Origin: Kalaharituber pfeilii
Lineage: Eukaryota; Ascomycota; Pezizomycetes; Pezizales; Pezizaceae
Direction: 5' to 3'
Length of the DNA: 64,000 bases
Assembly: GCA_015179045.1 (NCBI GenBank)
Contig: WHUZ01000074.1
Coordinates: 186,001-250,000 of the forward strand
Part shown: positions 10,142 to 22,454 of the stretch, piece by piece
How positions within the stretch are numbered: the stretch's first letter is position 1
Layout: each line of letters opens with the position of its first letter
Translations under genes and position numbers: made by a program
The notes under the pieces: generated by a model
Told to the model about the DNA's origin: nothing
Databases searched by the model: none
Seen by the model: only the letters and a program-made list of their open reading frames with translations

Positions 10142-11017
10142 CTACTGTAGTTCACTTTCCCGGACACCCCACTTTCCCGGACACATTTACCACCGAAACT
10201 GCGCAACTTTCGCACTCAATATCTCAACAACCACAACAGCATTTGTGAATGCACTTTTGTGTAGCTATTAGACAAAGTGTAATTCTTGCTATCTAGCACT
10301 TTTTCTTTATCAAAAATTGTGGGTGCAAAGGGATTATGGCTTGTCGCATTTTTGTTGGAAGGCTTGGCATTTATTTGTATGGGATCTCCATACAAAATGT
10401 TCAACAGACTCGATTGTAGTCCTACTCTTCAACGCTAATTACAATAGCTATAATAGTATATGTCAAGAATCACCTGAAGAGGTATAGTAAGGTACTGCAT
10501 TTAGTTCACTTTCATTTGTTGAATTGTAGAGTTGGTGTACAACTATCTACTTTTGGGCGTTATTCTCATACAAATGGTTTCTATGGGAAATATGAATATT
10601 GTGAATAATTTCACAACCACTACAGTTATTACCTAACTGCGTTGTTCATAGTTTCCGACTGAGTGATGCTATTGAATGTGAGTGCCTGAGTTTTTTTCAT
10701 GAATTGATTGCAGGTGTAGCATGCAGAATTCGGGGGTGGTGACATTTGTATGGAGATCCCATACAAATAAATGCCAAGCCTTCCAACAAAAATGCGACAA
10801 GCCATAATCCCTTTGCAACCACAATTTTGATGAAGAAAAAGTGCTAGATAGCAAGAATTACACTGTGTGTAATAGCTACACAAAGTGCATTCACAAATGC
10901 TGTTGTGGTTGTTGAGATATTGAGTGCGAAAGTTGCGTAGTTTTGGTGGTAAATGTGTCCGGGAAAGTGGGGTGTCCGGGAAAGTGGGGTGTCCGGGAAA
11001 GTGGTGAACCACAGTAG
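10142..11017. mobile_element. Foldback Tc1/mariner-like nonautonomous element
   Basis: Long inverted repeats of about 265-285 bp (10142-10405 and 10733-11017) start CTACTGTRGTTCAC and flank a ~330-bp unique centre. TA lies on both sides (10140-10141 and 11018-11019), the Tc1/mariner target. The outer arms carry a 17-bp subrepeat (TGTCCGGGAAAGTGGGG) present twice on the left and three times on the right. No transposase is encoded. Confidence 0.75.
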
Positions 11018-11228
11018 TAATTAACAACTTATTCTCTAAATCCGGGATTTCCAGGTCCCAATACGATAAAACAGTTTCACAGAGTTTGTCTCAAGAGCTA
11101 GTAGGTCTTCTTCCCTCCTTCTCTCTAATAGTATGTTAGCTTAATGCCAGATCTTGATTTCTGTCTGGAGGTTCCAATCATTCTGAAAGGTATCTTCATC
11201 ACTATTCTTAAGAATATACCGCTAATAA

Positions 11229-11450
11229 GATTACAGACCTTTATTCTGAGCCTATTACAACTCTCCGTTCTGGGCGTATTACAGTCCTCCATTCTGAGCC
11301 TATCCTCCTCTATTCTGAAGCCTATTACAGCCCTCCGTTCTAAGCATATCCTCTTCTGTTCTAAAGCCTATTACAGCCCTCCATTCTGAGACTATCCTCC
11401 TCTGTTCTGAAGTCTATTACAGCCCTTCGTTTTGAGCCTACTGTTTAAGC
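11229..11450. repeat. ~46-bp minisatellite
   Basis: About four units of CTATTACAGCCCTCCRTTC followed by TGAGCCTATCCTCCTCTRTT. The open frame across it (11144-11389) is a by-product of the repeat. No gene is supported. Confidence 0.6.
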
Positions 11451-13028
11451 TCAAACAAGGTAGCCAATATCATTGAGCAAATTTGTGTAAGTTTTTGTCC
11501 TACAATAATTTTCTATATAATGGCTAATAATTATCTCATTTTATCTCATGCTAGCAAAAAGACTCTGGCACGTAAGTACATCATTAGTGCAATAAAAGAT
11601 TCCAACTAACTAATTCTACTATATAAGAGTACAATTCTCTGCTTTACACTGAAGTCCATCGTCTCCCTATTAGTCCATTTATCTCTCTATTGCCTTCTCT
11701 CAACTGTCTGTCGATGCAACTATTCTCTCCGTCACTTTCCGTCACGGAGGTTGACATAGTCGATAGAGAGTCTATGATCTCCTAATGAGGTAGTCATTAC
11801 TAGAACGGTCGCTCCGTTAGTAGTGTAACACCATTAGGAAATAATAGTAAGCACTAAGCAGGAAGCCTAGGGTTGATCAGGACAAGACGCTGTCAGTCAC
11901 CTACGGCTTGGCAGAGTAAGCCGCCACAGGGCCCTAATTAGAAATGCTACTCCGTTATCTCTAGAAGAGATAACTAGGCTAGGTTTAGTGCTAGGAGGAG
12001 CTGATAAGTCTGAAACCTGATAGGTAACGGACCGGACCATGTATCCAGTAGATTGGAACAAGGCCTCAGCCTCCGTAGAAAGCCACTGTCAGAAAGGGCA
12101 CTTAGGATGGGATCCAGTAAGAGTATTTAACTTGAGCTGGATGGCCCGCCCCGACAGAAGAACCATTATCAGTGAAAGCTGTAACACTCCCGCTTAAAGT
12201 TATTTCTGTATAAGAATATATTCTAAGTTTTTTATTCACATAATCGGCCGTGACGAAGCACCCCCGTTATACTTTCTCTCAACTATTTATTAGTACAACT
12301 ATTTGAATATTCTGCAACTTCTAGTCTTCTACAGTCGTGCATGAATGAAGGGCTAGATTAATATTATTCTAACAAAGTATACCCCTAGCATGCATAAAAC
12401 TTGTAATCTAAAGACAATGGTAAGTTGTTCTATCCTTTCTACAGTAACTACTGAGTTCTATTTAGGTAACCAAACTTTAAGAGATTCCTATGCATGCATA
12501 ATAGAAATGAAGCTGATTATGAGGATAAATGTTAATATATGAATAAGTATATACCTAATTATTGTATGATTAGTATCAGCTTGGCTTGCTTATACCTCAT
12601 TATTTATATGTATGCTATATTAATACAATTGAGAATCCAATACAACAAACCTACAATGTATAATTTGCAGTATATCTGATATATGCATTATATGTCTCTC
12701 CCTAAGCCAATATATATATTGAACCTAAGCCCGCATACTATACTATATGTATTCATACTCAAACGTATTCTTTACTATATGTAATCTTACTCAAATGTAC
12801 TCTTCACTATATGTACCTTGCTTAAACGCATTCTTCACTATATATACTGTTCTTCAAATGGACTCACTATTAAACGTACTATACACATAACGTACTCTCT
12901 GTTTACTATACTCCATTGCATCTGTATTGCATGTATAGTGTAATACACATTAGTCATTTTGCTACAGTTGAAATTAAACGAAGCTTAGGCTAATCATATA
13001 GTTGCCTATAGGTAATATACTTAAAGCG
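11451..13028. other. AT-rich unannotated stretch
   Basis: I see no protein-coding gene, transposase or RNA gene here. A moderately GC-rich block at about 11740-12190 has an undefined repeat-like look and ends near TGTAACACTCCCGC. It could be a decayed LTR or other element end, but I found no partner copy in the window. The part from 12190 to 13028 is low-complexity AT-rich DNA with repeated ACTATATGTA motifs. Confidence 0.4.
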
Positions 13029-13158
13029 AGAAGGATACCATATTTTTTTTTTTTTTTTTATATCAATACTCGCGTGCCGCCCTATGGGCTATGGCGAGGT
13101 CTAGTTACATCAAAACAAAGTACAAGTACGGAACAATAGAAAAGTAAATCCCCCGGGG

Positions 13159-15232
13159 CTAACCCCTCGCCCATTCCAAAATTCCTATCACTCCCCGAAG
13201 GCCCTCCCCTTCATCTTGGTCACCCAAGGGTCTGCACAATCCATCCTCACCCCTTGGGCATCTCTGCTTCCAGACTCTACATTGAGACAATATGTGAAGG
13301 GTCGTTTCTTCAGCCTCGCCGCACCACCGGCATTCCGGGCTGTCAGCTGTGCCGACCTTGAATTTCCAGCGCCGGAGGCCCTTGCCTCCAAGGATGCCAG
13401 CTAGCGTTGCGACCCTATTGCCTAGTCTGCGTAGTGGCCTATATGACATATGCAGTCTGTTTCTTTCGGCCGCTCTCCTTGCTTTGGCCTCTTGTCTCAT
13501 CCCGTCCTCCGTGACAATCTCGTTTTGATATGGCAGCTGTGTACCAACCTTGGCTGCTCGATCTGCTTCGGTGTTACCTGGGATTCCTTTATGACCTTTG
13601 ACCCACATTACCGCTATGTCAAGGTCGCCCCTTTCGTTTCTCCGGTCCCAAGCCTCCCTTACTCGCTGTGCTGGCCCTTTGTGTGTTGGTTCCCCTTCGG
13701 CGATCCTTTGTAGCTTGGTTATTGCCGTCTGGGAGTCAGTGATGATCAGTAATTCAGTGAATCGGCTTGTGAGGGCATCCTCCATGGCAATCAATTCCGC
13801 GTCATTTACTGTACTGAGAGCTCCCAGATATGTGGAAGTCCGTTTCTGGGTGTGCTGGGAGAACGAGCCTGCCCCAGTAGAGTCATCTATTCGGCTCCCA
13901 TCTGTATAAACGCTGACCCAGCCTTGGTCTTCTGCTTCGGCAATAGCTGCCATCCATTCTTCAGCTGAGGTATCGGCTGGGAGTGTGAGAAATCTAGCTA
14001 ATGGAAGAGGTCTTCTACGATGTAGCGATCCCCTGAGGTATGTGGTGTCCTGGTCTTCTCTTTGTAGCAGTTCTCCCATAAACCGGAGTGTGCGTGCTTC
14101 CACCCGTATGCTTTCTCCGTCTGCGAATGTGCTGATCGACTCAAGGTTAGCCAGTCCTTCTACTATATCTCTTCTTGTCCCCCATGGAGCCCTAGTGATC
14201 TCTCTAGCCACCACATACTGCCATCTTTCCAGAGTGTCTAGTTTCTGCCTGGCTGGAGATCCTTGTGCATAGTCCATCCAGGCCCAACATCCCCACATCC
14301 CTATATTACGGGCTATGCTAGTGTATAGTTGTCGTTTTTTCTCTGGCGCTATGGGTGTTAGTCTCGTCACTACATTCCAGGCTGCTTTGGCTAAGTGTAA
14401 TCTCTTGTTGAAGTGAGTACCAAATTTCAGTTCCCAATCGACTGTCAGTCCTACCAGCCTATATTCTGGACCCTTTACTCCTATTATTAGTGTCTCGGAC
14501 TTGTCAGGGTCGATTTGGTAACCCTCACTCGCTGCCTCTGTAATGAGCTTCGTCCGGTGCTCCTTTATGGCTCGTCTTAATCTGGGCAGTGATCTGTGTG
14601 AGATTACACTATGAAAGTCATCAACATAAGACCTTGTAAAGTTCGTTTCGTCCATGCGTTCAGCTACTGGTGCTACTCCTATCAGGAATAGTACTGGTGA
14701 GAGTGGTGATCCCTGTGGTGTCCCATCCGTCATTCTGCCAGTAGCATGCTTGCGCCCATCCCAGTGTAGGCTAAAGTTGTTTGGCATCAAGAATGCCTCA
14801 ACGAATGCTGCTAAATTGATATTGACTCCTTTTATTCGGTCTACCACTCTGTCTCTCCTAAGGAAGTTAAACGCTGACTTAATATCATCTCCAACCATGG
14901 CCACCCACTCCTTCCTATTGAGTCGCATTTTTATCTCCTTCAAGGTCTGTCTTTGAAGGTCTTCTGCCCCTCTCTTTGGTCTTCCTCCCAATTGCGAGTC
15001 TCGGAACAGGGTGTCCTGCCTTTGTAGAAGGTCTGCTATGACTTTTTGGCCTAATTTGGCAGCTGTATTGAGTAGTGTTATCGGCCTCCAGCTGCTGATC
15101 TGGTCCCTGGGCCTTCCTTTCTTCAGAATCATCACTACATCAAATCCCCTAGCAAAGTCGTAGCTTCCATTAATGTAGTCTACGATTTTCTCCCGTACTG
15201 CCGCCCATAGGGTAGTGTTTCTCAGCATCTTT
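13159..15232 (-). pseudogene. LINE B ORF2, C-terminal half: reverse transcriptase, RNase H, zinc finger
   Basis: This is an open minus-strand frame of about 690 codons. Reverse transcriptase blocks appear in order: SSWRPITLLNTAAKLGQKVI, GGRPKRGAEDL, GDDIKSAFNFLRRD, GTPQGSPLSPVLF, and the catalytic SYVDDF. RNase H follows with YTDGSRIDD, TDSQTAI and VMWVKGHKGIPGNTEADRAA. The C terminus has ECRWCG...HILSQC. The frame itself is intact. It begins at the LINE A insertion site: its first codons (KMLR) repeat those ending the N-terminal half at 22.4 kb. Together the halves would be one ORF2, which is split by 7.2 kb and cannot be expressed as a unit. Confidence 0.88.
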
Positions 15233-15720
15233 CACCGACAACAACTTTTACAGAACGCGCGCTTGGAAGAAAACCATCTTCCCGGCGCACCAGAAATCCG
15301 AAAGTTACATCAATACGAAGCTCAGGACCGCCTGAGAAAGAATATCGACTCGAATTTACAGAAATCCAGAATCTACAGCACGCTTTTTGAAGGTTAAGTT
15401 TTTGGGACTTTTCGAAGTTCTTCCCATACAAATTCTGGGAAGCGGGGGGCTCGCGCCTGATTGGTGCCAGCAAAGCCCCGCTGGTGCTGACCTTTAGGAC
15501 CGATTTCGAGCTAGTGTAGCAAAGACTTTGCGAACAGGTGCTAAATCGGCCGATCGGCAGCAGACGACGACGACCAAGAACAGAAGCGAGCTAGACGGCA
15601 GACCACCTTCGATTTTGGAATAGCGCACGGAGCTACTCCCAAAGCGGCGACTTCCCGAAAAAGGGAAGTTACAATAGGAAGGCAGGAGAAGGAGGACAGG
15701 AAGAAGAGGAAAGGAAAGGA

Positions 15721-18418
15721 ATGTCGGTAGAAGGGGGAAACCCGAGGCTGGAGTTCCTTGGACCGGTGGGGGATGGGTGGACAGGGGAGGTTTTTGCCAT
15801 TGACAGAAATGAAGTTTGGAGCATCGATGAGGTGCATAAGTGGGAGACAAAGGAGTGGTGGCTGGCAAATGTGGGAGAGGCAGAGGATGTTACGACGGTG
15901 AAGCAGAGAGTGGAGAGGGCGTGGAAAAAGGGAGGAGAATACGATGGGCAACTCGATATGATCGAGGAGCTGAGGAAGGATGCGGTGGAGGCAGCACAGA
16001 GGAGAGGGGTACCGGAGGTGAGCCGGGTAAAGACTGAGGAGCTCAGGAGCATTACGGACGTGGCAGAAGTGGTGCGGGTCTGGAGTGAAGACGCGGCGAT
16101 GTTTAGGAAATATGAGGATGGAGCAGATGGGATAGAGATACAGAAGGATGTGGAAGTTCTAGACAATGCAACGCGGGAATGCATTGTGGTGAGAAAGGGG
16201 CCTCAGGTAGTTTTTGCGAGACAGCAGGAGACTCCGAGGACCACCAGGGTCATGATGAGTTGGGGGAGGAGGGGAGGCGAGAGAGGGAGGGACAGGAGTA
16301 GGAGCCCATCCCCGTGTGATGGCAGGGGGAGGGGGGCGAGCAGCGGGGGGACCTTGGAGATCCAGGACTCCCAACCGCAATATGGACCGGTAGTGCCGAA
16401 GGTGGACCTGCCGGTGGTAAGAGAGGAGGAGGGGGAGGAGGAGGAAGAAGATGAGGAAATGGGAGAAGAGGAAGGGGAGATGGAGGACGGGGAAGGGGAG
16501 GATGAGGAAGTCTCGGGGGAGGAGAGCAAGGGGGAGGAGGAAGAAGGGGGAGCTTTGGAGGAGGGGGCGAAGGAGGTTCTAGCGCTCATGCACGCAGCAC
16601 AGGTGCTAAACAGGAGGGGAGAAGCACTGGGGAAGGAAGGGAAGAAGGGTCATCAGAAGGCGGTAAGAGAGGTGTGGGAGAAGGTAGGAGCAATCTTGGG
16701 GACAGAGGTCTTCGAGAAGGGATGGGGGGAGCTGAGAGGAAGGGTGGGGAAAGGCGACACGGCTTTCGAGTATCATCGGAGGTGGAGGATGACGGGGAGG
16801 GAGGTGAGCAACTGGAAGGAAGAGGCGAAGGCAGTTAGAAAGGGGTGAGGGAGAAGGCGGAGACAGAGACGCAGGAGAGGTTAGGGGCGTTGGAGAGGAT
16901 GGTGGCAGAAATGCACGTAGCGATGGGTCTGGCATCAGGAAAGGAAGAGAGGAAACTGGAGAGGGAGAAGAGGAGGAGGGAGGAGGAGAAAGCTGAGGAG
17001 GAGAAGAGGAGGAAGAAGGAGAATGAGATCCGGGAGATACGGAAGTGGCAGGAGGAGCAGGAAAGGAAGAAGAGGAGGGAAGAAGAGAAGCAGAAGGAAG
17101 CGGAGGTAGAGAGCCGGAGAAAGATTGAGGAAGAAAGGAAGGCAGCAGTGAAGAGGGTGGAGGTTCTGAAGGTGACGCACGTAATTGGGACACCGGGGAG
17201 CTCGCAGGAAGAGCTCAAAAAGTTGGAGGAGGAGGAGAGGAAGCTGAAGGAGGAGGCGGAGAAAGCAGCAAGAGAGGCGGAGAAGAGAATTGAGGGGGAG
17301 AACTGGACGATTGTGAAGGGGAGGAAGTTGTGGAAGAGGACACTAAGGACCATCCACAAGGCGGCAGTGCCTTTTGGAAAGGAGGGGACGGAGGAGAGAA
17401 ACATCCTCATGAAGAGGTGTGAGTCTCTCTGGGAGGCAATGGGGAAGGGAGCGGAGGAGAGAGGGTGGAGGATAGCGAGAGTGGAGAGGAACCCAGCAGG
17501 GTCCAAGTTCGAAAGGACTTGGTTCCTGGTGGATATAGAGGAGAAGGAGAGCCAGAAGGAGGTGATGGAGAGGTTCGGCGCATGGATGCGCCTCATCTTT
17601 GGGGAGGACCTCGTGAGGGTGGACTCCACGTGGAGGTCCACAATAAAAACGCGGTCCCCCTGGTGCTGAAGGGAGTTGATTATGAGGAGGGGACGGAGGA
17701 GGTGGAGAAGATGAGGAGGATGCTAAGAGAGAAGAATCCGGACGTCAAGTTCGGCTTGAGACCACCGGTACGTTTCGGTGCAGTCCCACCCATGGGGAAA
17801 CCAAGAGTTTCCCAAGTAAAGTTTGAGGTGGTGGACGCGGACGAGGCGGTGAAAGTTTTGAAGAAGGGCCTGGTGTGGAGAGGAGTGAGGAGGGTGGTAG
17901 AGAGGTATAAGCCGGGAGTGCACATGCAGGGAGACGTGCAAGTGAGCTACGCCAACATGGCGGCAGCGGCGGCGGCGGGGCAGCAGCAGCAGCAGAGGCA
18001 GCAGGGAGGAGGAGTGGCGGCAGGAAGGGGGTACCCAGCAGGGGTGCAGGTGGTGCATCCAAGCGTGGGTTTTGGAGCACCAGGGGCAGGAGTGCAGGTG
18101 CAGGTAGTTGGGACGCAGGCGAGCAACCAGGGGAGCCAGGGGATGGGTTGCTACAACTGCGGAAAGAAAGGTCATTTAGCGAGGGAGTGTAAGTTTAAGA
18201 AGGGGGTGATGACCTGTTACTGTTGCGGAGGGTGGGGGCACATTGCAAGGATGTGCATGGAGAGGCCGAAACCGGTCACTCCAAATCAAAGCCAGAAGAG
18301 GGAGAGAGTGGAGGAGACCCCGATGAAGAAGAAACAGGAGGAGGGCAGTAAGGCAATGAAAGTGGAAGGGGGGAAGGGAAGGGGAAGCAAACGGAGGTGG
18401 GGGGGAAGGGGGAAGTAA
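15721..18418 (+). pseudogene. LINE A ORF1 (coiled coil, two zinc knuckles), frameshifted
   Basis: Three overlapping frames read as one protein. Positions 15721-16848 encode an N-terminal part starting MSVEGG with a long acidic run (EEEGEEEEEDEEMGEEEGE). Positions 16845-17669 encode an E/K/R-rich predicted coiled coil. Positions about 17600-18418 encode a segment ending in Q- and A-rich sequence and two CCHC knuckles, CYNCGKKGHLAREC and CYCCGGWGHIARMC. This order fits LINE ORF1 RNA-binding proteins. The frame changes lie in purine runs, so simple indels are the likely cause. A recoding signal cannot be excluded from one copy. The ATG at 15721 is the first long-frame start after the 5' UTR. Confidence 0.75.
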
Positions 18419-18639
18419 AGTTTTCGGGAGTCCTGTCAGAGGACTGGGATGCGGAGGCGAGAGCGTTGGAGTTGGTGGAGTGGATGAAGGAGAGAAAGGG
18501 AGGAGAGAGGATGGATGTGGATGACAGAAGGGACATGGCGGGGTCTATACATGCACCGGGGGTGGGGTTGGGAGATATTTTTGGGGACGGAGGCCTGCTT
18601 GATGGGGGGTGGGAAGCAGAGAGCAGCGGGGTACCCAGA

Positions 18640-21600
18640 CCAGTATGGTGAAGGTAGGGTACCAGAATGTTGGGGGATCGTCGGTGGGGGGCATGTGTGG
18701 AGGGAGACCATGTTCAAGGAAGGGTGGGACTTGGGCTTTGAGGGAGAAGTGTGGAAAAGGGAAGAAGTGGGGGGATGGAAAGTGGGGGGGCACCCAAGCC
18801 TGAAGAGGATCGGGGGGGTCGGGAAGGAGACGAGGGTGGTAGGATGGGAGCGGAGAGGGGGGAGAGGGGGGAGGAGGGGCGACGGGAATATAGTATAGGG
18901 AGAGAGGGAGGGGGTGGCAGTAGGGGGGGTATATGTGGATGGGAGATGGAGGAACGAGGTGTTTGAGAGGTGGCTGGAAGGAGTGCTAGAGGTGCAGGGC
19001 AGGTGCGTCCTAGTGGGGGACTGGAACGCGCACAGCCCGGCGTGGAGTCTGGAAGGGGTGGAGGAGAGTGGGAGGGGCAGGATTCTGAGGGAGAGGATGG
19101 AGGGGCTGGCTTCACCTTGGTGGGAGAAAGGGAAGCAACGTGGAGGAGGGAAGTGGAGGGGAGGTTGAGAGAGTCGAGGATCGACTTGGTGTGGGTAAGG
19201 GGAGTGACGGTGGACCGGGTGGGCCTGGTGGATGTGGGGTCAGACCACTCGCGGCTGGTGGTAGAATTCAGGGGAGAGGGGGAGGTGGAGGAAGGGGAGA
19301 ACAGGGTAGTGAGGGTTGACTGGGAGAGGATGGAAGAGGAGGTAGAGGGGTGGGGGGGGAGTGGGGGGAGGAGGAAAGGAAGGAGTGGTTGGAGAGGGTA
19401 GGGGGAGGGACCGCATACGAGAGGCTGAAAAGGTGGAAGAGGTCCCTAGAGAAAGAGGTGAGAGTGGGGGGGAGGAGCAAGAGGTGGTGGACGGAAGAGA
19501 TAGAGGAGATGAGGAAAGAAGTCAACAGGCTGGCACGGGGGGGGATAGGGGCCAGAGCGAGGTTGACGGAGGGGGAGAGGGTGAGGGGTTGGAAGGCGGC
19601 GGTGCAAAGGATGAAGTGCAAGATCCGGGAGGAGAAGAAGAAGTGCTGGAGGGAGTTCGTAGAAGAGGAAGGGTATAGCGACCCATGGAGGGTGGTGAGG
19701 GTGGCGAAGGACCCTTTCGGAGGAAAGGAGAGGATGGGAAGGTTGAAAGATGAGGAGGGGAGGGAGTTGGAGGGGACGGAGAGAAGGTGAGGGCGCTGGT
19801 GGAGAGGAATTTTGCGTGGACGGAAGAGGGGGAGGCAGAGGCGGGGGAGGAGGTGGGGGAGGGGGAAGCGGAGGAGGAGGGGGATGAGAGGGAGAGGGAG
19901 AGAGTAGAAGGAGAAGTGAGGGCTGCGTTGCAGGGCACCAAAAACAATTCGGCACCGGGACCCGACGGAATCGGATACCGATTGATCAAAGCTGCCCTGA
20001 AGACTCCCATCGGGGATGAGTTAGTGAGGGAGATCGCCGAAAACTGGATCCGGAACAGGACCCCGGCGGAGTGGAGAGAGATGAGGGTCGTCATGATACC
20101 GAAGCCGGGCAAGGACATCAAGACGGCGAAAGCGTAGAGGCCAATCAACCTGATCAATTGTATCGGGAAGATCGGGGAGAAAGTCATGGCCAGCAGGTTG
20201 CAGAAAGAAGACCGACTCTTCCACAGGCTCCAGCTGGGAGCACGCAAGGGGAGGAATGCGATCCAGGCGATGGCGAGGGCAGTAACAAAGGTGCAGAGGT
20301 GCCTGCACAGGGGGGGGAGAGCAGCGTGGGTGACGGCGGATGTTAAAGGAGGCTTTAACATCGTGAGGAAGGAGGTGGTCCTGGGAAGGATTGAGGAGAG
20401 GGGGAGCGAGGGGGTGAGAAAGAAGCGGAGGTGGCTGGAGGAGTTTATGGGAGGCAGGGAGTTCGGAGTGTGGTGGGACGGCGAGGAGAAAGGGAGGGGC
20501 AGGTCGAACGTGGGGGTTCCGCAAGGGTCACCACTGTCACCGGTCATCTTCCTCATCTTCATGGCACCCACCATTGAGAAGATGGAGAGGAGGCTGAGGG
20601 GGGTGGCGATGGGGGCGGAGGTAGAAGTGCCATCGTATGTTGACGACCTGGCAGCAACGATCCTAGACTGGCACGGGTACTGGGATATGGGGCGGCTCAG
20701 GGAGAAGGTGAAGGTGGCGATGGCGGAGGTGGCGGAGGAAGACCAGATCCCGCTGGAGGAGTCGAAGTGGGAGATGATAACCTTCGGGGTGGGAAGGAGG
20801 TGGAAGAAAGAGGGGGAGATGCTAAAGTGGTTAGGGGTCATCTTCGATGAGAACTTGACCTTTGGCGCACATTGGCGAAACAGGCTGAGCCGAGCGCGGA
20901 GGCTGGCGGGGGCTCTCTCGGGACTGGGCAACCGGAACTGGGGGATGTCTCCACGCAGCTGGAGGCAAGCCTACACGGGGATGGTGAGGGCGGTTGCAAT
21001 GTGGGGAAGCGAGATCGGGTGGAGGGGACAGAAGGAATGGAGGAAGGAGATGGAGAGAGTCCAGCTGCAGGTGTTGAAGAAGGCGGCTGGAGGAGGGAGA
21101 GGAGCGGGGGTAGGAGGGGTGAGTGCGGTGTGTGGAGTGGAGGACGTGGAGACGGTCCTGGATGGCGCGCAAGCGAGGGCGATCGTCCGGGAGGTGGAGG
21201 CGCCGTCAGAGCTGGCGGAGCTTTGCACGGGCGACTTCGGAGGGAGTGAGGAGAGAGAGGAGGAGGCGAGAAACTGGAGAGACTGGGGGGTGCAGTGGGC
21301 GGTGGTCGAGAATGAGGGGTATGAAGCAGTGCTGGACCGCTGGCAAGGTCAGTGGGCGAGGTTCTCGGAGGAGGGGAGGAGATCTCGTGGGGAGGGGGGT
21401 GTGAGAAGGTGGAGGTGGAAGTGGTGGAGAGGCGGAAAGGAGAAGTGGAGACGAGGGGGAGTGGGAAGCCGCGATCGGGGAAGCCGGAAGAAAAAGGGCA
21501 GTCCTTTTCTCCGACGGCAGCAAGATCGAGGACAGCAAGGTGGGAGCAGGGGTTTGGGGGAGGTCGGCAGCCGTGGCGGAGGTGGTGGGGAGAACGGCGA

Positions 21601-22229
21601 CGGTGTTCGATGGGGAGGTGAGGGGAGTGAGAAAGGCGCTGGAGAGTGTGGAGGAGGAGGTCCCTGTACTGATCTGTTTAGATTCTGAGGCTGCCGTCAT
21701 GGCGATCCAGAAGGCAGGCAGGGAGGGAAAGGGGAAAACCGAGGATGTGAGGAGAGTGGTGGATGCCGTGGCGAGGAGGAAGAAGGGAGGAGATGCGAAG
21801 CTGATGTGGGTCAAGGCTCACATCAGAATCGCAGGAAATGAGAAGGCAGATGAGTGGGCAAAGAAGGGGACGGTGGTGCAGGGGAAGGAGGTGGCCACCG
21901 GAAGTGGGGTGCGCCAGAGGGTGAAGGCGTGGAGGAAGGAGAAGAGAGAAGTGGAGAGCTTTGGAGGAGGAAGGCTCATGGAGTGGAGTAGGATGGCGAC
22001 ATCAAACTTCACTGCATTGCGACTGGAGCGAGGAAGGTGTGCTGGGTGGTTGAAGAAGCTGGGGGTGGCGGAATCGGATAGGTGCAGGTGTGGGGAGGTG
22101 CAAACGGGGGAGCATCTCGCTTTCCGATGCAGAAGTCAGGAGAACCGCCCAGAAGGTTTTGAGGGGTGGAGCGACATGGGAAGGATTGGAAAAGAAAGGC
22201 GGAGAATGGGGAGGGGTATGACGTTTTAG
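18640..22229 (+). pseudogene. LINE A ORF2: endonuclease, reverse transcriptase, RNase H, zinc finger
   Basis: The endonuclease starts MVKVGYQNVGGSS near 18644 and keeps VLVGDWNAHSPAW (about 19010) and VGSDHSRLVVEF (about 19235), but the frame is broken several times between 18.7 and 19.8 kb. Reverse transcriptase blocks are NSAPGPDGIGYRLIKAA (19950), RPINLINCIGKIGEKVMA, VTADVKGGFNIV, GVPQGSPLSPVIF and SYVDDLAATI (about 20635). The codon for Trp in AWRPIN is TAG at about 20135. The second LINE A copy has TGG there. RNase H keeps CLDSEAAVMAIQKAG and LMWVKAHIRIAGNEKADEWA. The end has CRCGEVQTGEHLAFRC. It is inactive. Confidence 0.82.
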
Positions 22230-22454
22230 GGGATTTCTTCGCTGGGGTCAAGTTCTAGAAGGTAGCGGAGCGGGGGTCAATTTCTAGAAGCTAGGAGAGC
22301 GGGGGCGACGGCGCGTGGGGGCCATGTATGTAGGGGGTTAGTTTAGCCTGTCTCCGGGCTATGAGGGCTTGCCCAGGGACCCTGCCATGGCCAAGTGCTA
22401 CAAGCGGGTTATGTGATTTTAAAAAAAAAAAAAAAAAAAAATCTCAGCATCTTT

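Larger units (their letters stand above)
15233..22441 (+). mobile_element. Full-length LINE A insertion
   Basis: A 7.2-kb element flanked by a perfect 13-bp duplication TCTCAGCATCTTT (15220-15232 and 22442-22454). It has a 5' UTR of about 490 bp, ORF1 (15721-18418, frameshifted), ORF2 (about 18640-22229, frameshifted, one stop) and a short 3' UTR. It ends with the hairpin CCCTGCCATGG...GCGGGT and about 20 A. The sense strand is extremely purine-rich and GC-rich, unlike the surrounding DNA. It landed antisense within the ORF2 gene of LINE B. Confidence 0.9.

Noticed and set aside
11740..12190. Possible solo LTR ending near TGTAACACTCCCGC
   Set aside because: No second copy in the window, no target duplication found and no internal retroelement domain.
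16203..17641. Long minus-strand serine/proline/leucine-rich frames opposite LINE A
   Set aside because: These are antisense shadows of the purine-rich LINE A ORFs, which carry the recognisable domains.
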